Source: Pirellulaceae bacterium
GTDB lineage: Bacteria > Planctomycetota > Planctomycetia > Pirellulales > Pirellulaceae
Direction: 5' to 3'
Assembly: GCA_029243025.1 (NCBI GenBank)
Contig: JAQWSU010000017.1
Coordinates: 1 to 64,000, forward strand
Length of the DNA stretch: 64,000 bases
Shown: positions 9,939-19,600 of the stretch, in pieces
Layout: each line of letters begins with the position of its first letter
How positions within the stretch are numbered: the stretch's first letter is position 1
Position numbers and translations under genes: made by a program
Notes under the pieces: model-generated
What the model saw: the letters and a program-made list of their open reading frames with translations, nothing else
Databases searched by the model: none
Told to the model about the DNA's origin: nothing

Positions 9939-11285
9939 ATGAAAAGGCGGGAGGCTCTTCAGGCCTTGGGCGCAGCCAGTTTGTTGGGAAATCTGACAGG
10001 GGGCACAGAGTGCGCACCGCCAATCAAAACGCTTCGCGGTACTTTTTCCAAGAAACGACCTTGCCCATTTCGAGTTTGGAACCAAGGCAAGACGTTGGCT
10101 CCAGTGACACAGGTCACTCCCGAAGACGGTCACTATGTGCACACCTATTTCGATGTGACGCCCTTTAGTCCGTCGCAACGATATTTCGCCGTCACACGTG
10201 TGCCGATCCTGTCGCGGCTGCCCGTCTTGGGCGATAAAGCCGATATTTGCGTCATCGATCTGGAAGCCGAGACGATTCAAACCGTTTATACGACGCGATG
10301 CTGGGGCTATCAAACCGGATCCAACATCCAATGGGGTTCCACGGATCGGCGCCTGTACGTCAATGATGTCGTAGACGGGACAGCAGTGTGTGTTGGCATT
10401 GACCTGGAGACCACCGAAACGCGTGCCTACGCAGGGCCCTTGTACAGCGTCGCTCCCGACGAATCGTGCGTGGTAGGTTTTCCACACGAGTTGAAGGATG
10501 TGTCGCAGGAGGGTTACGGAGTCCCACCCAAAAAGCCCGGTGAATACGCAAGCCTTCCCCCTGGCGCATCGAAGGACGAGGGAGTTTGGCTGACGGACCT
10601 CAAGTCGAACGAAAAACGCCTGATCGCGAGTCTGGCCGATGTCGCGGCCAAAGTTCCATCCCCCCCGCCCTTCGAAGGCGGTACCTATTACTTCTGGCAC
10701 ACGAAGTTTAATCGACAGGGCACGCGACTGCTTCAAGTGCTTCGTTACATGCACCCACGCATGCCGGACACTCGCAATCCGATGATGTTCACCTTCAGGC
10801 CCGACGGAAGCGATATCTGCTTCACTCCGAAGACGGATCGCGTTCCCGTATGGGATGCAAACGGGGGCCACCCCAATTGGCATGGCGACGGCGTCCACGT
10901 CATCCGTTCCATGCCGGTGAAGGGCATGGTGGGCAACCGTTTCGTTCAGGCTCGCTATGACGGCACGGATTTCCGCATGCTAAGCGAGACGATCGAAGGC
11001 GGCGGCCACCCAAGTGTTGAACCCCAAGGCAAGTATCTTATCACCGACAAGAGACACCATGATGCCGGCGTGGCACGGATGGGCTTACGACTCATCGATT
11101 TAACCGCCAATGAAGAGATGAGGGTTTGCAATCTACCAACGATTGATAAAAGCAAGCTACAAAACGTCGTCTTTCGGCTGGACGGTCACCCCGTCTGGAG
11201 TCGGGACTCCCAACAGGTTTCCTTGCAAGCGGCACCGCTTGGAAAACGGCAACTATTCGTCGTCAACCTCGCTGAGTTACTCTAA
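9939..11285 (+). CDS. Tat-exported beta-propeller protein, possibly oligogalacturonate-lyase-like
   Basis: The product has 448 residues from ATG 9939, with a twin-arginine-like signal (MKRREALQALGAASLLGNL). ATG 9894 overlaps the previous stop as ATGA and ATG 9915 is also in frame, so translation may be coupled and start further up. The body has repeated WD40/TolB-like blades (FSPSQRYFAVT, VAPDESCVVGF, FRPDGSDICFT, LDGHPVWSRDSQQVSL). GGHPNWHGDG and KRHHDAG carry His clusters that could bind metal. Propellers of this type beside pectate lyases include family 22 oligogalacturonate lyases, and the context supports that reading. It could equally be a non-catalytic TolB-like protein. Confidence 0.65.
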   Translation: MKRREALQALGAASLLGNLTGGTECAPPIKTLRGTFSKKRPCPFRVWNQGKTLAPVTQVTPEDGHYVHTYFDVTPFSPSQRYFAVTRVPILSRLPVLGDKADICVIDLEAETIQTVYTTRCWGYQTGSNIQWGSTDRRLYVNDVVDGTAVCVGIDLETTETRAYAGPLYSVAPDESCVVGFPHELKDVSQEGYGVPPKKPGEYASLPPGASKDEGVWLTDLKSNEKRLIASLADVAAKVPSPPPFEGGTYYFWHTKFNRQGTRLLQVLRYMHPRMPDTRNPMMFTFRPDGSDICFTPKTDRVPVWDANGGHPNWHGDGVHVIRSMPVKGMVGNRFVQARYDGTDFRMLSETIEGGGHPSVEPQGKYLITDKRHHDAGVARMGLRLIDLTANEEMRVCNLPTIDKSKLQNVVFRLDGHPVWSRDSQQVSLQAAPLGKRQLFVVNLAELL

Positions 11286-11947
11286 AACACGACGTTTGTC
11301 TGCGAAGACTTTCATGGAAGCAGCTTAAGTGCTATCGGTTTTTCATACCGGACTCCGCGTTGCCTCGCTTTCAAGAATCTCTACGGCATTCTCGCAACGC
11401 ACCTTCTTCGATAATGGCGCCGACATTCACGTCATCCAATTCGGCCGCCGAACCAATTCAACTGGTTGATTTGGCTAGCCTTCACGAACCCGCTGCTTGG
11501 CCGTATGCAATCCGAGATTCAGTCTGATTGTTTTCGAACCCCCCCCTACATCGTTCTTCTCGCCGAATATCAGTCACCCTCTATGACCGCAGAGGTCCCA
11601 TCGGGTAAATCAACCGTGAGTTGCGCTGATCAAGAAGCGACCGTGCCAAGTCACGGGTTGCAACGACCAGCTGAAAGAAGCCCCAATTCCCCCCTCGCGG
11701 TGAACACAATTCCTGCCCCATGCTTCGTCAGCATGATCGCGATTCACGCCACTGACACAACGATTCCGGGAGATCATCGCAGACATTCCGGAATCCAAAT
11801 CGATGCGTTCGTTAACGTCAAAGGCCCGGCGGATCGCTCGAATATACCTCTTGATCCAGTTGTGACGAAAAACACCGCTGCGGCCGGTCAAAAAAGATTG
11901 ACAACCGAAAAAGCGTTCGGCATTATTGGGTATCGAAGCGTAGAAAC
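11286..11947. other. Intergenic stretch, no supported gene
   Basis: Open frames exist on both strands (for example 11466-12017 plus and 11610-11891 minus), but none shows a recognised motif, a signal peptide or a convincing ribosome-binding site, and their compositions look like shadow frames. No terminator hairpin with a T-run is seen after the propeller gene. Confidence 0.5.
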
Positions 11948-12144
11948 ATGCTCATCCGCCGAGTTAAGACGTTCTTCAACGATCCCGAAGACTCGGCGAC
12001 GAATTGATACCCTGTAACCCGCTGTTCACGGTTGGCCCTGACATTGCGGTCGCGGCGTCAGCGGCCTTGCATGACAGGTCCGACTTCTACAAGCTCATGC
12101 TCATCGCGGATAGCCACTCCTTTGCTGGCCTTTTTGCGACCTAA
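11948..12144 (+). pseudogene. Short unrecognised gene relic directly upstream of the chemoreceptor
   Basis: ATG 11948 opens MLIRRVKTFFNDPEDS, then the frame must shift by one to continue as RRLGDELIPCNPLFTVGPD and on through IAVAASAALHDRSDFYKLML to a TAA at 12142-12144. The two halves look like one protein of about 65 residues with natural amino-acid composition. It ends 13 bp before the chemoreceptor start, in operon-like spacing. I do not recognise the family. It may be the end of a lost gene cotranscribed with the receptor, or a chance pattern. Confidence 0.35.
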
Positions 12145-12157
12145 CGAACGGACCTCC

Positions 12158-13936
12158 ATGTCGATCCGATCTCTTCTGCTCACCGTATTCGTGACGCTTT
12201 TGGGGCTGCTAGCCGCACTGATTTACGTCGCCTCGATGACAACGCAGACGCAAGGGGAGATGGCCGCTGCCGAACGTCGCCGCCTTGACTCGTGGAAACT
12301 GGCGGACGAGCTGCGGCAGAGCTCCGATGACCTCACCCGCATGGCGCGCACTTTCGTGGTGACCGGAAATCCAGCCTACGAGCGTTACTTCAACGACATA
12401 CTCGCGATTCGGAACGGTGAAAAGGGGCGGCCCGAAGGGTATGACGGAATCTACTGGGATTTCGTCATCGCGGCAGGAGGGCAGACGCAGGCGACCGGAT
12501 CGCCTATCGCACTCGAACAACTCATGCGAGATATGGCATTCACGCCAGAAGAGTTCGCCAAGCTTGCCGAAGCGCAGCGTCGATCGGACGCGCTCGTGCG
12601 CCTCGAAGAGCGGGCCATGAATGCCATGAATGGGAGATTCGACGATGGCTCAGGCAACTTCACCGTTGAAAACGCCCCAGACCCTAAGCTCGCAAGAGAA
12701 CTGATGCACGGCGAAGAGTACCACAAGGCGAAGGCCGCCATCATGACACCGATCCGCGAGTTCTTCGCGATGCTCGATAAGCGAACGGCAAACGACGTCA
12801 AGACAAAGAGCACCCGTGTCCGCCATTATGCCAGGATCGCACTCGGCCTCACCATCGGAACGGCCGCCTTCGCACTCGTTGCATTTCTCACCCTCGTTCG
12901 TCTCACCGTCACGCCGATCCGCGCGATGATCGAGCGTCTCAAGGACATCGCCGAGGGCGAAGGCGACATGACACAACGCGTCGACGAGAGCCGGCGCAAC
13001 GAACTCGGCGAGCTTGGCCACTGGTTCAACACCTTCATCCAGATGGTGCACGATATTTTGTGTCGGGTGAAGCGAACGTCTGAAACCGTCGCCACCGCCG
13101 CGGGCGAAATCGCGGGCGCCTCACGTGATCAGCAGGCGATGGTCGGCGACTTTAGCGCGTCGTCCGGTCAGATCGCCGCTGCGATCAAGGAGATCTCCAC
13201 CACGGGAAAAGAACTGGCCATCACTTTGAAGGAGGTCAGCCAGATTGCCAGCGAGTCAGCCGTGATCGCGGACACTGGCAAAAACGGCCTCAGCAATGTC
13301 GAGTCAAACATTCAGGCTCTGCTTGAGTCGACACGTTCCATCTCGTCCAAACTCAATGTCATTGATGAACGTTCTGAGGGTATCAACCAGATCGTGACCA
13401 CGATCGTGAAGGTCGCCGATCAGACGAACCTGCTTTCGGTGAACGCCGCCATCGAAGCACAGAAGGCGGGCGAATACGGAGTCGGTTTTCGCGTCGTCGC
13501 ACACGAGACCCGCCGCCTGGCCGACCAAACCGCCAAGGCCACACTTGAGATCGAGCAAGACGTCGGCGAGACACAGTCGGCTGTCTCCGAGGGAGTCGCC
13601 GAAATGGATCGCTTGAAAACACGGGTCGGCGAGCTGGTTGCCGCCACTTCTGTCCTCAGCGAACAACTTGGAACCATCATCGAACAGGTGCATACGCTTA
13701 CCGACCGCTTCGAGTCGGTCAACGAGGGCATGTCGCAGCAGTCACAAGGGACACTGCAGATCAACCAAACCATGACCTCGCTTACCGGAAACGCCGACCG
13801 CACGGCGAGCTCGTCCGCCGAGTTCGCGTCGGCAGCCGAACAACTGCGAGAAGCAACCGTCACGCTTCAGAATGAGATCGAGCGTTTTAAGCTGATGCCG
13901 GGGGATAGTCCTCGCCGAGGAAACACGGAAAGCTGA
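12158..13936 (+). CDS. Methyl-accepting chemotaxis protein, Wsp-like
   Basis: A 592-residue membrane chemoreceptor starting at MSIRSLLLTVF. The first membrane helix is at about residues 5-25, an extracytoplasmic sensor domain follows to about 225, then a second helix (IALGLTIGTAAFALVAFLTLV), a HAMP domain (LTVTPIRAMIERLKDIAEGE) and a long coiled-coil signalling domain. The hairpin tip reads NLLSVNAAIEAQKAGEYGVG followed by FRVVAHETRRLADQTAKAT. This is closer to surface-sensing WspA-type receptors (AEKAGEYG, REIRRLADQTA) than to classical chemoreceptors. No CheW, CheA or methyltransferase gene is nearby, so it is an orphan here. Base composition is visibly GC-richer than the flanks. Confidence 0.9.
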   Translation: MSIRSLLLTVFVTLLGLLAALIYVASMTTQTQGEMAAAERRRLDSWKLADELRQSSDDLTRMARTFVVTGNPAYERYFNDILAIRNGEKGRPEGYDGIYWDFVIAAGGQTQATGSPIALEQLMRDMAFTPEEFAKLAEAQRRSDALVRLEERAMNAMNGRFDDGSGNFTVENAPDPKLARELMHGEEYHKAKAAIMTPIREFFAMLDKRTANDVKTKSTRVRHYARIALGLTIGTAAFALVAFLTLVRLTVTPIRAMIERLKDIAEGEGDMTQRVDESRRNELGELGHWFNTFIQMVHDILCRVKRTSETVATAAGEIAGASRDQQAMVGDFSASSGQIAAAIKEISTTGKELAITLKEVSQIASESAVIADTGKNGLSNVESNIQALLESTRSISSKLNVIDERSEGINQIVTTIVKVADQTNLLSVNAAIEAQKAGEYGVGFRVVAHETRRLADQTAKATLEIEQDVGETQSAVSEGVAEMDRLKTRVGELVAATSVLSEQLGTIIEQVHTLTDRFESVNEGMSQQSQGTLQINQTMTSLTGNADRTASSSAEFASAAEQLREATVTLQNEIERFKLMPGDSPRRGNTES

Positions 13937-14120
13937 TGATGCCGAGTGACCAATCCGTCGAATCATCGCTCGTCCCTGCCGAATTGCCGCGATGAATTTT
14001 GAGGCGTGTTTCCACATAAAGAGTTCCGATTCGTAGTGATCGCCCACGGGCCACTGCCACAACGCAGACACGGAATGTGCAAAAGCAGGACTCTTTTTCG
14101 AACCTGCCATCGAACGCGTT
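13937..14120. other. Short intergenic stretch
   Basis: It lies between the chemoreceptor and the minus-strand PEP-CTERM relic. No motif, hairpin with T-run or gene is seen. Confidence 0.5.
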
Positions 14121-14372
14121 TCACTCACCGATCGCCGGATTCTCGGACCTGGCCTGGCAACCTAACAGTGCCCATAGACTCAGAGCCAACAGCGCCAAAC
14201 CGCTTGGCTCCGGCACCAGATTACCTGCCGACTCCTGCTCGTAGCGTCCACCGGCCGAGTCGATGCCGCTTGAAAAGGCTACGATCAGATCGGCCGTGTC
14301 GAAATTGCCGTACTTGGGCTGGCCAATCGTGAGGGAAACCTTTTCGACAAGCACGCGTCGAGTGAGAAACAC
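14121..14372 (-). pseudogene. 3' remnant of a PEP-CTERM protein with dockerin-like end
   Basis: The 83-codon open frame ends in a textbook PEP-CTERM sorting tail: VPEPS, the hydrophobic run GLALLALSLWALLGC, then a basic residue. Just before it is YGNFDTADLIVAFSSG, matching the planctomycete dockerin/EF-hand tail seen in full-length surface proteins. There is no signal peptide, and an in-frame stop precedes the first codon, so this is the tail of a much larger exported protein whose 5' part is gone. PEP-CTERM proteins are normally processed by an exosortase and linked to the exopolysaccharide surface; no exosortase is in the window. Confidence 0.7.
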
Positions 14373-14444
14373 GGATCACCCGATTTTGCGCTATCGAATT
14401 TAATTTAGGGAGACGCGAGCCAATTTTTCCCGTAAAGTGTCAGG

Positions 14445-15701
14445 ATGAACACGAACAACCAAATAACTCGCCGAGAATGGTTAGCCGCCACCTCGGCATC
14501 GGCGATCTACGGAAGGTTTGCCACACGATCCCGCGCAGCGGTTGTTGACAAGACAAACCCCAAGTCTGTCGCGGCAATCATCACGGTCTATCGCAAGATG
14601 TCTCACGCAGACGTGCTCATCGGCAAGATTCTCGAAGGATGGCATCAACAGGGCGGCCCAACTCCAGCATTGAAGCTGGCGTCAATGTACGTCGAACAGG
14701 TCGGCGACGACGATTTGGCACGCGGGATTTCGAAGAAGTACGACATCCCCATCTTTCCCACGATCGAAAAGGCGGTGACCGTCGGGCAAAACCACATTCC
14801 GGTTGACGGTGTGATCAGTATCGGCGAACACGGCTCCTATCCTGTCAATGACAAGCAACAGCGTCTTTATCCTCGGCGACGCTTCTTTGAAGAAATCACT
14901 GACACATTTAAAAAGCACGGCAAAGTCGTACCCGTTTTCAGCGACAAACATTTGGGCCCAGTTTGGTCAGATGCAAAATGGATGTACGACCGCGCACGCG
15001 AAATGAAGGTTCCCTTCATGGCCGGTTCGTCGTTGCCCGTCAGCTTTCGCGATCCGAACATCTCGGTGCCGATGGGCTGCGAGATCGAAGCGGCTGTGGG
15101 AATCGGTTACTCCGGATTGGACATTTACGGTAGCCACACGCTCGATTCTTATCAGTGTCTCGTCGAACGACGTCGCGGTGCAGAACGCGGAGTGCGATCG
15201 GTGCAATGCCTGCAAGGTGATGCCATTTGGAACATGATTGACCGTGGCGGCATCCCCAAGGATGTACTGGACGCGGCACTTGCCGCCGTACCCAGAAACC
15301 AACAAGTAGACATCCGTTCTGACAAGCGAGCCGCTTTATTTAAATTTGAATATCTGGATGGGCTGCCGGGCATAGTGCTAATGCTGCCAGGATCCGTCGG
15401 GGGAATCGGCGCGGCGTTGAAAATCAAAGGACAAATCTTAGCCACGCGATTTGAAGAACGCCCCGAACCTTATTTCCCACACTTTTCCTATCTACTGAAA
15501 GCGATCGAACAGATGATGCATACGGGTCGTCCGGCGTACCCTGTCGAACGCACGTTGCTAACCAGTGGTATCCTCGATCGGGCGCTCACATCGCGAGCTC
15601 AAAACCAACAAAAGCTGATGACACCGGAATTAGCCATTCCATATCAACCAGTCGATTATCCGCATGCGCCATTGCCTGCCTTGACTTCGGAGCCTCGTTA
15701 G
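14445..15701 (+). CDS. Conserved planctomycete protein with twin-arginine signal
   Basis: A 418-residue product with an N-terminal TRREWLAATSASAIYGRFA segment, a Tat-type signal. The body is globular, with stretches such as AAIITVYRKMSHADVLIGKI, DGVISIGEHGSYPVND, VPVFSDKHLG and VPFMAGSSLPVSF. I recall similar proteins as uncharacterised and conserved in planctomycetes. The N-terminal HADVL-IGK-I pattern and the GEHG segment hint at a Rossmann-like or oxidoreductase-type fold, but no cofactor motif is clear. It is followed by a convergent GntR regulator, so it is probably a single-gene unit. Function unknown. Confidence 0.75.
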   Translation: MNTNNQITRREWLAATSASAIYGRFATRSRAAVVDKTNPKSVAAIITVYRKMSHADVLIGKILEGWHQQGGPTPALKLASMYVEQVGDDDLARGISKKYDIPIFPTIEKAVTVGQNHIPVDGVISIGEHGSYPVNDKQQRLYPRRRFFEEITDTFKKHGKVVPVFSDKHLGPVWSDAKWMYDRAREMKVPFMAGSSLPVSFRDPNISVPMGCEIEAAVGIGYSGLDIYGSHTLDSYQCLVERRRGAERGVRSVQCLQGDAIWNMIDRGGIPKDVLDAALAAVPRNQQVDIRSDKRAALFKFEYLDGLPGIVLMLPGSVGGIGAALKIKGQILATRFEERPEPYFPHFSYLLKAIEQMMHTGRPAYPVERTLLTSGILDRALTSRAQNQQKLMTPELAIPYQPVDYPHAPLPALTSEPR

Positions 15702-15790
15702 CTTTCACCGTTTGAAACAACGGCTAGGCCTTCACTTGCCGTGAGAATAACGGAAACGGGAGCCAATATTTTTTTTGGCTTCGCGAACGC

Positions 15791-16549
15791 TCAAACGTTG
15801 GGCGCCCGACGAACGCGGTCTAAGAAATTTTGGTACGCATGCTGCAGATGATTACGCGTTTCTTCCTGAGCCATCGAGCTATCGCCTTGCACAAGCGCGG
15901 AGTAAAGACGAGCGTGTGATTCGTCTGTTTCCGAATATCGCTTTGTCGTCCAATGGGACTGTTTGAGGTGAGGTTTCAGTTCTTCCAACACGGCGCATAA
16001 CATCGAAGCCATGACCGCGTTTCCAGAGAGTCGGGCAATCTCCAAATGAAACTCAATATCCAACTCGAGATATTCCTCTTTTTCCGCTCGTTCATTCGCT
16101 GGAATCGACGCCATCCGCTCCAGAATGTTTCGCAGCGGCAATAGATCTTCAATTTCCCGTCTGCGGGCGGCCTGAGCAATCAGAGCAAGTTCCAATGTCT
16201 CGCGCGCGTCCAATAAATAGAAAAGATTTTGATTCTCGCCCGCCAACAACTCTCGCAACCGTTCACCCAGTCGCTCGGCCGACGTGGTGGATTGAACGCC
16301 ACTGGCCGGCATTTCGACAAACGCACCAGCTCGTGGCAGCACTTTCACGAGGCCGCGGCCTTGCGCGTCCAGCAACGCATCTCGAACAAGGCCCGCCTTG
16401 ACTCCGAACTGATCCGCTAAGTTTCGAATCGACGGAAGACGATCACCCGGCCTCAGCCTCTGCTCCTCAATGAGTTGTCCGAGCTGGGTAACGAGTTCGG
16501 CGGAATTGTTGACGAGAGCGGCTGGCTGCAAATTAATGTTCCTCTCCAT
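15791..16549 (-). CDS. GntR-family (FadR type) transcriptional regulator
   Basis: The 252-residue product has an N-terminal winged helix (LIEEQRLRPGDRLPSIRNLADQFGV then VRDALLDAQGRGLVKVLPRAG; residues about 20-80) and a C-terminal all-helical FCD-type ligand domain (LDARETLELALIAQAARR, EYLELDIEFHLEIARLSGNAV, HARLYSALVQGD). The FCD His and Asp residues that bind metal and carboxylate ligands are visible as D-x-x-F-H and a later His. It diverges from the PSCyt1/DUF1501 operon, and a perfect 14-bp palindrome lies in the shared control region. It probably represses that operon in response to a small organic acid; the ligand is unknown. Confidence 0.9.
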   Translation of the reverse strand: MERNINLQPAALVNNSAELVTQLGQLIEEQRLRPGDRLPSIRNLADQFGVKAGLVRDALLDAQGRGLVKVLPRAGAFVEMPASGVQSTTSAERLGERLRELLAGENQNLFYLLDARETLELALIAQAARRREIEDLLPLRNILERMASIPANERAEKEEYLELDIEFHLEIARLSGNAVMASMLCAVLEELKPHLKQSHWTTKRYSETDESHARLYSALVQGDSSMAQEETRNHLQHAYQNFLDRVRRAPNV

Positions 16550-16625
16550 CGTGGATCAAGCGAATTTCGCGTGTCCCGATTGCGTAACCTGATTGACGCG
16601 GCGCTTGTTTTCGTTGATGATAGCG

Positions 16626-16639
16626 ACTGATTAATCAGT
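16626..16639. promoter_or_regulatory. Perfect palindrome, candidate GntR operator
   Basis: ACTGATTAATCAGT is a perfect 14-bp inverted repeat. It lies 77 bp upstream of the GntR start and 31 bp upstream of the PSCyt1 start, the expected position for an autoregulatory operator serving both genes. Binding is inferred. Confidence 0.55.
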
Positions 16640-16670
16640 GTGCAATCAGCGTTCACTCAGGAAGCATTCC

Positions 16671-19600
16671 ATGAACCAAGACTTTCGGCTACCGAAACTC
16701 TTGGCGAGTTTCGCGACATTGTTGATCGGTGGGCAGATCGTTGCGTTCGGTGACGAAGGCGCGGACGTTGAGATTTTCGAAAAGCGGATCCGCCCCGTCT
16801 TGATTCGACACTGTTACGAATGCCATTCGGCCGCCTCGGCAGACCTGAAAGGCGGCTTGCGTCTCGACAGCCGCGAATTCATTCGTCAAGGCGGCGAATC
16901 CGGTCCGGCGATTGTTCCAGGGAACCCCCAGGAAAGTCTGCTGCTCGATGCGCTCAAACACCAGACGTTTGAGATGCCGCCGGACAAGAAACTTCCTGAC
17001 CAAGTGGTCACAGATTTCACTCGGTGGATCGAACTCGGCGCACCTGACCCTCGAGATAACCCACCATCTGCGGACGAAGTTGCCGAACTTTCGTGGAAAA
17101 CGATTCTCAATGAACGTCGTGAGTGGTGGAGCCTTCTCCCCGTTGACGCGATTGCTCCTCCACTGGAAAAAAGCGAGAACCCGATCGACGCCTTTGTCGC
17201 GACGAAACAGCAAGCTGCGGGAATCACGCCGGGGAAATCTGCGCCCCCACGAGTGCTGGTGCGACGACTTTCGCTGGTCTTGACCGGGCTGCCTCCCACT
17301 CCTACTGAAATCGATCAATTTGTCAAAGAATCAAAAACGGATTCGCAAGCGGCTTACCAATCATTGGTTGAACGACTCATTGACTCACCGCATTTCGGCG
17401 AACACTGGGCCCGACACTGGATGGACGTCGTGCGGTTCGCCGAAACTCATGGCTACGAGTGGAATCACGAAGTACGCGGTGCCTGGCGCTATCGCGACTA
17501 CCTGATCCGATCCTTTAACAACGATCTGCCGTATGATCAGCTAGTGCGCGAACACATCGCCGGTGACCTGCTCAAAAACCCTCGTCTGAACGAGCAGTTG
17601 GGAATCAACGAATCAATCATCGGCACAGCGTTTTGGCGATTCGGAGAGTTGGGCCACGACAACTGTGTTGACTTCCCCGAAATTCGTTTCGACGCGCTCG
17701 ACAACCAGATCGATACGCTGGGCAAGGCATTTCAAGCACTGACGATTTCATGTGCGAGATGTCACGACCACAAACTGGATGCCATTTCCACGAAGGATTA
17801 CCACGCACTCGTCGGAATCTTGGAAAACAGCAGTCAGATTGTCCACACGCTTGATTCCCCTGAGCAGATCGCTGATACATCAGCCGAAATCCGCCAGCTC
17901 AAGGGCCAGTTACGGCAGCGACTCGCCGAGCATTGGCTCGCGACAATCGATTCCATGCCGGACATGATTGTCGCGGCTCTCAATGACGAACCCAACAAGA
18001 ACGAACTCATCGTCAGCGCGGAGGGAACACCGTGGGAGAATCCGGCCTATATTCTAAAACAATTCACCAAGACGAACGATTCCCAAACGGGTACACCGTT
18101 CTTGTCAGCGAAGTGGATCTGGGACAAACCAAACGCGTTTCAAAACGAGCCGAGCTCTGCCCCAATCTATTTTCGATTTACGTTCGACCTCAAAGAGTTG
18201 CCGAAAAAGGCACAACTGTTTGCGACGGCTGACGATCAGGTGACGTCGCATGTCAACGGACAACGTCTGGGAAACAACCCGGCGTGGCAAACACCAGCTC
18301 AATATGACGTAACGAAGCAGTTAAAAAAGGGACGCAATACGATCGCGTTTGACGCAGCCAATGGTGTCGGCCCCGCAGGATTCATTGCTTCGCTCCTGCT
18401 CGACAATGAGGAACTGGGTTCGAGCAATCAATGGAAAGTGACGCGCAACCTCGAAGACAATTGGACAACCCGCGACCACGATGACAGTAAATGGACCGCA
18501 GCCAACGAGATGGGACCGTCGTCGATGGGGCCGTGGGGTCTTGTGAAAGAATCGAAAGCCGACGGAGCTCTTCGAGAGGATATCGCGGCCGGCTGGAAGA
18601 AACTTGCGGAGGAATACCAAACCGAACATCAGCGGCGCGAAAAATTGATTGCCGATAATCACATCAGCTGGGCTGACTTCCATTCCCAAAAACCATCGGG
18701 TTGGTCCACCAGCGGCCTCGGGCTGGTGGACAATCCAACTCCAGCCGGTGACTTCACGTTATCAGAAGAAGGCGACTCCATCGTCAACGCAATTCTTCCA
18801 GCGGGATTGTACACGAATATCATTTCCAATCGACTGAACGGTTCAATTCGATCGCCATGGCTGCCAACGGACAAAAAATTCATCAGCGTCCAGGTTATTG
18901 GCAACCGACGAAGCATGATCCGCACGGTGGTGGATAGTTGCGGTTTAAACGAGTTCGCCGGCGGCGGACTCACCTATCTCAAAGGGGGCCAGTTCAAATG
19001 GAAAACGTTTCCGACCAGCGCCGCACCAGGAACGCGTTCCTTCGTCGAGCTGACAACGCGTTCTGATAATCCACGATGGCCGGATCGACCGGATCGAGCG
19101 GGCTCTGCCGACCCCAATCTGGTCTACGACTACCGCTCATCTTTCGGAATCACACGAGCGGTGCTGCACGATGCGCCGGGAGCACCGGCGCCGAATCTGG
19201 CGCCCATGTTGCCAATGTTCGCGACCAGTTCGCCCAATAGTGAAGTCGATGTTGCTACGGCGTTCCAAAGCATGGCGCGCGATGCAGTTTTAGCTTGGAG
19301 AGACAATCGCACCACCGACGCCGATGTGCATTGGCTCAACTGGTTCCTCCGAACCGGGCTGTTGCCCAATACCTTAAACAGCGGAACCTTAAACATCGAA
19401 CAGCAACAGCTGGGCGAGCTATTAAGTCGATACAGAGCGGTGGCATCCTCCATTGCCGAACCACGCGTTGTCGCCGGACTTGCCGATCAGGAAAGTGGTC
19501 GAGGATTTCCGGTTCTGATCGGAGGCGATCCCAAGAAGCACGGCCCGATCGTCCCTGCACGTTACCTTGAAGTCATCTCGGGAACCGCCTTTGAAACCAA

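Noticed and set aside
11466-12017. Plus-strand frame of 183 codons as a gene
   Set aside because: No motif or start signal, and Ser/Thr/Pro-rich composition typical of a shadow frame; overlaps other frames.
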